Positions 58,544 through 64,000 of a stretch of 64,000 nucleotides of DNA are shown here, one piece after another. A program made the translations under genes and the position numbers. Below the pieces are notes generated by a model. It did no database searches. It saw only the letters and a list, made by a program, of their open reading frames with translations, and had not been told where the DNA came from. The stretch covers positions 10,037,225-10,101,224 of the forward strand of contig CM057226.1 of NCBI GenBank assembly GCA_029891385.1. Reading direction: 5' to 3'. Source of the stretch: Erythroxylum novogranatense. Its lineage: Eukaryota; Streptophyta; Magnoliopsida; Malpighiales; Erythroxylaceae. Within the stretch, counting starts at the first letter, position 1, and each line of letters begins with the position of its first letter.

Positions 58544-59461
58544 ATGGATGGAAGTAATTTCTTTTATGACTCATATTCTCAATCCTATAACAATGTTTGA
58601 ACTGATCAACCTAAATTTTGTTATGGATGGGATAATCACCAAAATTATTTCCATGATAGTTTGTAGGATGCACAACAATTCTCATATCAACTAGAAGCTA
58701 CCTATCACATCTCCGGTCCATCTCTGGAAGAGTTGATTTTGCAATTGCAGGAGAATACTGTACAATTCCATAAGGATGGAGGGCAATTTCCAAAAAACAC
58801 ATGGTCTAATGCCCAAGATTCGGAGAGCCAACATGATTCAGTTACATCTTTAGAAGAAATTGTTAACAATATTGCTGCTAACAATTTACAATTTCTACAG
58901 GATATGCAGCAATTACAAGAAAATATGCAGCAGGAATTGCATGAATTCTGAAAAGAGACAAAATCAAGCCAACAAAGGATCGAATACCTAATGGATCAGA
59001 TGGAAATAAGGCTTGATCGACTAGAATCGCAAAGCGAAGAGGAGCAACCATATCAACTTGAGGTGTACCCAATGGACGTTTGAGTGGAAATATTGCAAAG
59101 TCATGAGGAGCTTGAGAAGTTTGAGGTCAACCCTCAATGAATTGTTTGTGTTGAAGAAGTGGAGAAGGAGCTAGAAGCCGAAGAGGACACATCTTTTAGC
59201 TCAAAGGTAAGTACTGAATCCATGATTATTTTTTAGACTAACTCTTTACCTTTACATAACAGATTGGAGGAGTTAAATGATAAAGAAAAAGGTGAAGAGA
59301 TGCTCGAAATAATTCTAGAGTGTATGGACTCGGTCGGGATTGTGAAGTTGAGGATAGGGAAGATGCTAAAGGAGGATGATGATCAACTAAGGCCCTATCC
59401 GGAACTACCTCGCATGGAAGAGCCACATGTTATACCTGAAAATCACAATTTTGTCACGTGA
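58544..59461 (+). pseudogene. Degenerate short protein gene of the non-autonomous element
   Basis: From ATG 58544 one single frame runs about 300 codons, interrupted by six stops (four TGA, two TAG; the first TGA is 58598-58600) but with no frame change. The conceptual product is Gln/Glu-rich and likely coiled coil, with QLQENTVQF, LQFLQDMQQLQENMQQEL and YLMDQMEIRLDRLES, ending in an acidic region with RLEELNDKEKGEE. I see no retroviral domain; I do not recognise the family by function. Confidence 0.65.
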
Positions 59462-59501
59462 GGAGAAGGAGTCGAGCCAACGACCCTAAACAAAGGCACT
59501 T

Positions 59502-59519
59502 CTTAGGAGGCAACCCAAG
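59502..59519 (+). other. Hairpin motif, copy in the non-autonomous element
   Basis: CTTAGGAGGCAACCCAAG, one base different from the perfect hairpin at 26821-26838, and likewise located just after the coding region. Confidence 0.65.
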
Positions 59520-60836
59520 GGAAGTAAATTTCTTTTCTTTTATATTTCTGCATTACTTTTTATATGCATGTGTGTTTTTTAATTTATTTGTTTTACTTGT
59601 TTTTAAGTTTTCAATCAAAATGAGAGAAAGAATAAAACAAATGAAACAAACATTTTCTCATTTTCTATAACTTTTGGGGTTATAAAATCATGATTAGAGT
59701 GTGAATTAACTAGAAAATTTCATAGCAACTTTAGCGTGTACTTTTGATATGCATTATTTTTAGAAGAGTAGTGACTAATGGTAGACAAAGTCGGTGAGAT
59801 TTTGAGCCTTATTTGACTGACACATCCATAATGGTCTCATTACCTTTTGATAATATGTGATCTTCATGACATGTACATCCCAATTTTGTGTTGAATTTCT
59901 ATTTGAGACCACATTTTTATCACATACATTAACATGGATATGATTAGGCATTCTTTGTTTTTCATAAACTACATCGACTAAATAACCTATTCTATTGATA
60001 TGATTTTTCCCTTGATAAACACCTTTGAGCTTTAACCTTTCTTTTTGTATAAACCATATTTTATGCTTTTAAACTTAACCAAATGTCCTACTCAAGTCCT
60101 AAAGCTAATGGAACATTTGTGACTGTTGAGTTTGTGGATGTACAAAATTCTAAGTGTGGGGGTATACATATGCGAGGATTGGTTATAATCTTGGGATGTT
60201 ATTTATGTCTCACCATTGAAATTCCCATGTTGAGGTAGTTTATTTTAATTTTTATAAGGAAAAGAAAGAAAGAAAGAAAAACAAAGAAAGAAAAGAAAAT
60301 GGACAAGAAAGAAAGAAAAAAGGACAAAAAATAAAAAGAAGAAAAAAATAAAATAAAATAAAAAGAAAGAAAAAATGAAAAATGAAAAATTGATTTAAAT
60401 AAATGTATCAAGGAAGAATTGCTTATGTGTTGAAAAGTTGTTTATGGTTTATGCATCTTCCTAGAGTTATAATGGATTTGTTATTTGAGCATGTTGAATA
60501 TGATGTAAAGGTTGGCTTGAAAGGCTCACTCTTATGATTTCATTGGCATAAATTATATGAGTGATTCCTTCGGATTGGTATATGCTTCATATGGTTTATG
60601 TGTGAGAGATTAATGGAGTTGTGAAATATAAATGATGCATTTGTCATAGCTGATGGTACCCAGTTTTTAATGAGTGTTGTTTTGTTTCACTAGCTTTGTT
60701 GACTTTCATGCTACTTGACCCAAATACATCTCACCATACATTTGCCCACATTACAACCCTAAAAAGTTCTTTGATTCATGATTTTGTTTGCGAATTTTAG
60801 TGGTGGAGAAATGAAATGATATGCAAAGTTATAGAT

Positions 60837-63800
60837 TGTCATAATTGTTCGACCCCGATTTTTGAGTAAAAATAAGAAATATTCAAAAGTGGATGAGTTG
60901 ATTGAAATTAAGTTGAAAATCAAGAAATAAAGAGAGAAAGTGTGAGAAGATGAAAAATTGTGAAAAGTTTGACTTTTTGGCCTTTCAGGGTTGACTTTTG
61001 ATTTAGGCAAAATTTGATAAAATGCTTTACATGAAACTTGTAGATTATGTTAAGAGCTTTCTGTAGCCATAAAGTTTGTAATTTTTCGATATCGGTAGTG
61101 AAAGTTATGATCAGTCAAAGTTTAGGTGTGTTATCGGTTGACTTATGTTATGGCTAAACATTTGACTGAGAAATTGACCTAGTTAGTGATTGAATTTGCT
61201 TCTGAGTTCTTCATGAAAGATTTAGATAACGTTCTGATCTTTATTTTGATATAAAGTATGGAATTTTTCGATCAAGGAATAATAAGTTATGATTTTTACA
61301 ATTTTATGTTATGGTTTTAGCATGATTATTAGAGGACAGAATGTTTGACTGAAAAATTGACTTCCTTAGAGGTCAAATTGATTTTTATGTCCTTCATGAA
61401 AGTTGTAGGTGATGTTTTGATCTTCGCATTGATATAAAATATGACATGACTGGATTTTAGAGTTGAAAGATAGAATTTTTCAAAGTTGAGTTATGGTTTA
61501 GGGCATATTAATTTGGACAAAATCTTTGTATGAGAAAATTGACCTCTTTAGAGACAAAATTGATTTTTGAGTTCTACATGGAAGTTGTAGAGCTTCCTTC
61601 AAACTTTCCATAGAGACCAAATTTGTCAAATTTGGAATTCAGAATCAAGACAAGGGGCTACAAGTTATATGAAGAAAGGAAATTTCAATTTTGCCCCTAA
61701 GACTTTCAATTTCTGAATTAAAGTTCAGATTAGTGTGCAGTTTTGGATTAAGAACATCTGAAAGTATTTTGAGCATAACTTTTGCTCTGGTAATCGAAAT
61801 GAGGCGATTCTTAATTTGAATTAAACTAGAGAAATATAGCTATAATTGTTATGAAGACATCGAATGTCAATTTTGGGATTAAGAATGTAAATTTCTGGAT
61901 GGAAATAACGTGCTGGAAAATGTGTTAGAATATGAATATACCCGAAATGTTTTGAGCATAACTTTTGATGTAGTGCTCTGAATTGGATGATTTTTGTGGC
62001 ATTATGAAATTAAGACATAGAGGAACAATTTTCTAGAAGGAAGTTTTGGCAAATTCCTTTAAATTGGTAGTGCGAATCATATCCGAAAGTAAGCATGACT
62101 TAAAGTAAAGTTCAAGGGCAATTTGGTCTTTTTAGTCATCATTTAAATGACATGGCATTATTTAAAGTATAAGGATGTCATTTGGGGAAGGAAAAACACG
62201 ATTTTAGTGGAAAGAAGAAGAAAATAAGAAGAAGAATGGAGGAGAAGCTTCAACCATGGAGAAAGATGAGAGAGAAAGGTAAAATTTTGATTTTCTATCA
62301 ATTGAAGAAGGATTTTGGAATTGTTCCAAGAGAAAAAAAGGTGGAGGAGCACAAAAGCTTCCTTCCAAGCCAAGAAAAGTCAGATTTCAGTGAAAAATGA
62401 GGTAAGGTAGAAAATTTAATGTGTGATTTTTTATGAGTTCTTGGTTTAGAAATATGGAGAATGATATGGATATGTGATATATGAAGTCAATTTTGATGTA
62501 TATGCTTTAAGTTATGTTTAATTTTGGATGGAAAATTAATTAAAGTTTAGGCTTAATTTTGTGTTTGAGGATTTTGTGAATTATTGGTGTAGAATAATAA
62601 ATACTAGTGTGGGTTTGTGAAATATGATATCAATTTTGAAGAAATTGTGATTTATGATATTGAATTTGTGTAAATTGGTTTAGGCCAATTTTGAAAATTG
62701 AGGTTTTTGAAAATTGGAGATTTAGATAGCTTGAATATGTGAGGAATTAATGTTTTCTAAGCTCAATTTGAGAAATTAAGTTAAATATGATATCGAATTT
62801 GAGTGAATCGGTTTAGGTCAAATTTGGAATTTGAGGATTTTAGGAATTGGTGATTTAAATATCTTGGAATTAGTATGAATTGATGAATTATGACTTCAAT
62901 TTTAAGGATTAAGTTATTTATGAGGTTTAACTTTGATGAAATTGCTTTAGGGAATGTTAAATTGGAAGGAAGAAAGGAGAAATGACCAAATTGAAGCATG
63001 GAACAAGTTTCTAGCATCAATTCGAGGTGGGTAATGTATTTATATTTTGAATTATGAGTAAATTATGTGAATTTGAAAAATCAAGAAAGGAAAATATTTC
63101 GAAATTATGTTTTCAAAGTTTAAAAAGAAAAAATTTGTTCAAAGGTTTACGTTAAGATGTTTGTAAATGATTTGTGGAAATTATTGAAAAATTTAGAATA
63201 CAAGATTTATGAAAATTATGTTTTCGCATTTTTGAAAAATGTGAACAATGCTGCTTTATGCATTTGTATATGTTGATTATGTTTGAAAGAAATAATTGCA
63301 TTCATTTTTATGCATTTGATTTATATGTGATTAATTGATTTATTGAATATGATTGTTATATAGATTGATGTGAATATGTGGAATGTGCATGTGTCAAGCT
63401 TTTTGACACGATTTGATGTTATGATATGAAGATTGTGAAAATCAAGATTTTGAAGCGTGCCTTCGGGACATTTGAAATTTTGTTTTCAATTGTGTGTCTA
63501 TGTGAGTTTGGTCAGGTCCCATATGTGGGACGAGTGCGTACTTGTCTAGTTTTATAGCCTTCTTCTGGCTGCCCGCTAGTGGTATGGAGCTCCGATTTCG
63601 GACTCCTTTCTTCTTCTTTGGACCATTATGCGGAAAAGTGTAAGACGTTACATTCACGGTACCACAGGACCGCTATCTTTGGAATGTGCGATGCGTTACA
63701 TTTTGGACCAAACCAAACCATTTGATGTGTTTTGTGCTTTTGTTTCGTTTCTAAGTGTGGTGCATTCATGTTTTGTATTTGATCATGAAATATGAAAGAA

Positions 63801-64000
63801 TTGAATGGTTTGAAAAGTGAAAGATTCGAGAAATAAGCTTTGAAGAGTTTCTACTGTGAAAAGTTTAAAAATGAAAAACGTCTTGAAAATGATTTTCCGC
63901 TTATTGTTCAATTTATAAATATGTTACCCACGAGCTTCCGAGCTCACCCCCCCTTTCATCCCCATCTCCAGGTTTTCGAGGAGGAGATCGGATGGAAGAA
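60837..64000 (+). mobile_element. Probable long LTR of a Del/Tekay-type gypsy element, cut by window edge
   Basis: Begins TGTCATAATTGTTCGACCCC, a start seen in Del/Tekay LTRs, and shows features of such LTRs: long AT-rich body, the CCGAGCTCACCCCCCC stretch near 63938-63953, and no coding sequence over 3.1 kb. Diverged repeats of about 180 bp lie at about 61015-61650. The right end is outside the window, so length, orientation and class remain inference. Confidence 0.55.

Larger units (their letters stand above)
56790..60836 (+). mobile_element. Non-autonomous Athila-like LTR element, 3' end missing
   Basis: A probable 1.6-kb 5' LTR, an Athila/Tat-type primer binding site, one short degenerate frame unrelated to pol, the hairpin block also found after the Athila integrase, and a 3' region with a G-run (AAGTGTGGGGGTATAC near 60153) and long A/G tract (60256-60380). 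No gag, RT or integrase motifs. The element is cut at 60836 by another LTR, so its own 3' LTR is not seen. Confidence 0.7.

Noticed and set aside
59264..59461. Independent small gene
   Set aside because: It is the last uninterrupted part of the longer degenerate frame 58544-59461; its first codon is not ATG.
60199..60411. Minus-strand 70-residue frame
   Set aside because: Antisense of an AAAG/AAAAG purine tract; low complexity.

Overview
This is eukaryotic, plant nuclear DNA from a eudicot. It is AT-rich, has GT-AG introns, carries clustered leucine-rich-repeat receptor kinases of the LRR-XII (EFR/FLS2/XA21-like) type, and is crowded with plant LTR retrotransposons (Ty3/gypsy Athila and chromovirus clades, several Ty1/copia lineages). 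The species cannot be named from the sequence alone. There is no bacterial, organellar or CRISPR-like material.

The host genes form a receptor-kinase cluster built from a repeated two-gene unit: an A-type gene, a conserved spacer of about 0.9 kb, then a B-type gene, all on the + strand. Unit 1 has gene A1 (1439-4668, intact) and gene B1 (from about 5520), now a pseudogene split by retrotransposons; a scrap of its last exon appears to survive at about 36.9 kb. Unit 2 has A2 (39131-42314) and B2 (43287-46550), both intact. A third A-type copy, A3 (about 50922-53178), is a pseudogene that lost its membrane span and most of its kinase in one deletion. Each intact gene has two exons with a 114-122 bp intron at the same place in the kinase activation segment.

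The rest is nested mobile DNA. A Reina-like chromovirus (6006-11383) sits inside B1 with a perfect 5-bp target duplication. Degraded copia sequence (about 12.6-18.66 kb, resuming 30.92-31.65 kb) is interrupted by a solo LTR (15925-17266) and by a 12.3-kb Athila element (18661-30917) with two 2.34-kb LTRs. Copia A (31973-36828) is followed by the B1 scrap and by a relic of the A-B spacer (about 37.7-37.9 kb). Copia C (46743-50916) carries a second solo LTR of the same family and abuts pseudogene A3. Copia D (53198-56790) contains a palindromic fold-back at its centre. The window ends with a non-autonomous Athila-like element (about 56.79-60.84 kb) cut by the first 3.2 kb of what looks like a long Del/Tekay-type LTR (60837 to the edge).

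The intact products are predicted plasma-membrane receptors with an extracellular LRR domain, one membrane span and a cytoplasmic Ser/Thr kinase. By family they are candidates for microbial-pattern recognition; no ligand can be read from the sequence. The most interesting points are an RD-type catalytic loop in A1 beside non-RD paralogues, a lost P-loop Phe in A2, the explosion of B1 by nested insertions, and a hairpin block shared by the autonomous Athila element and the non-autonomous one.
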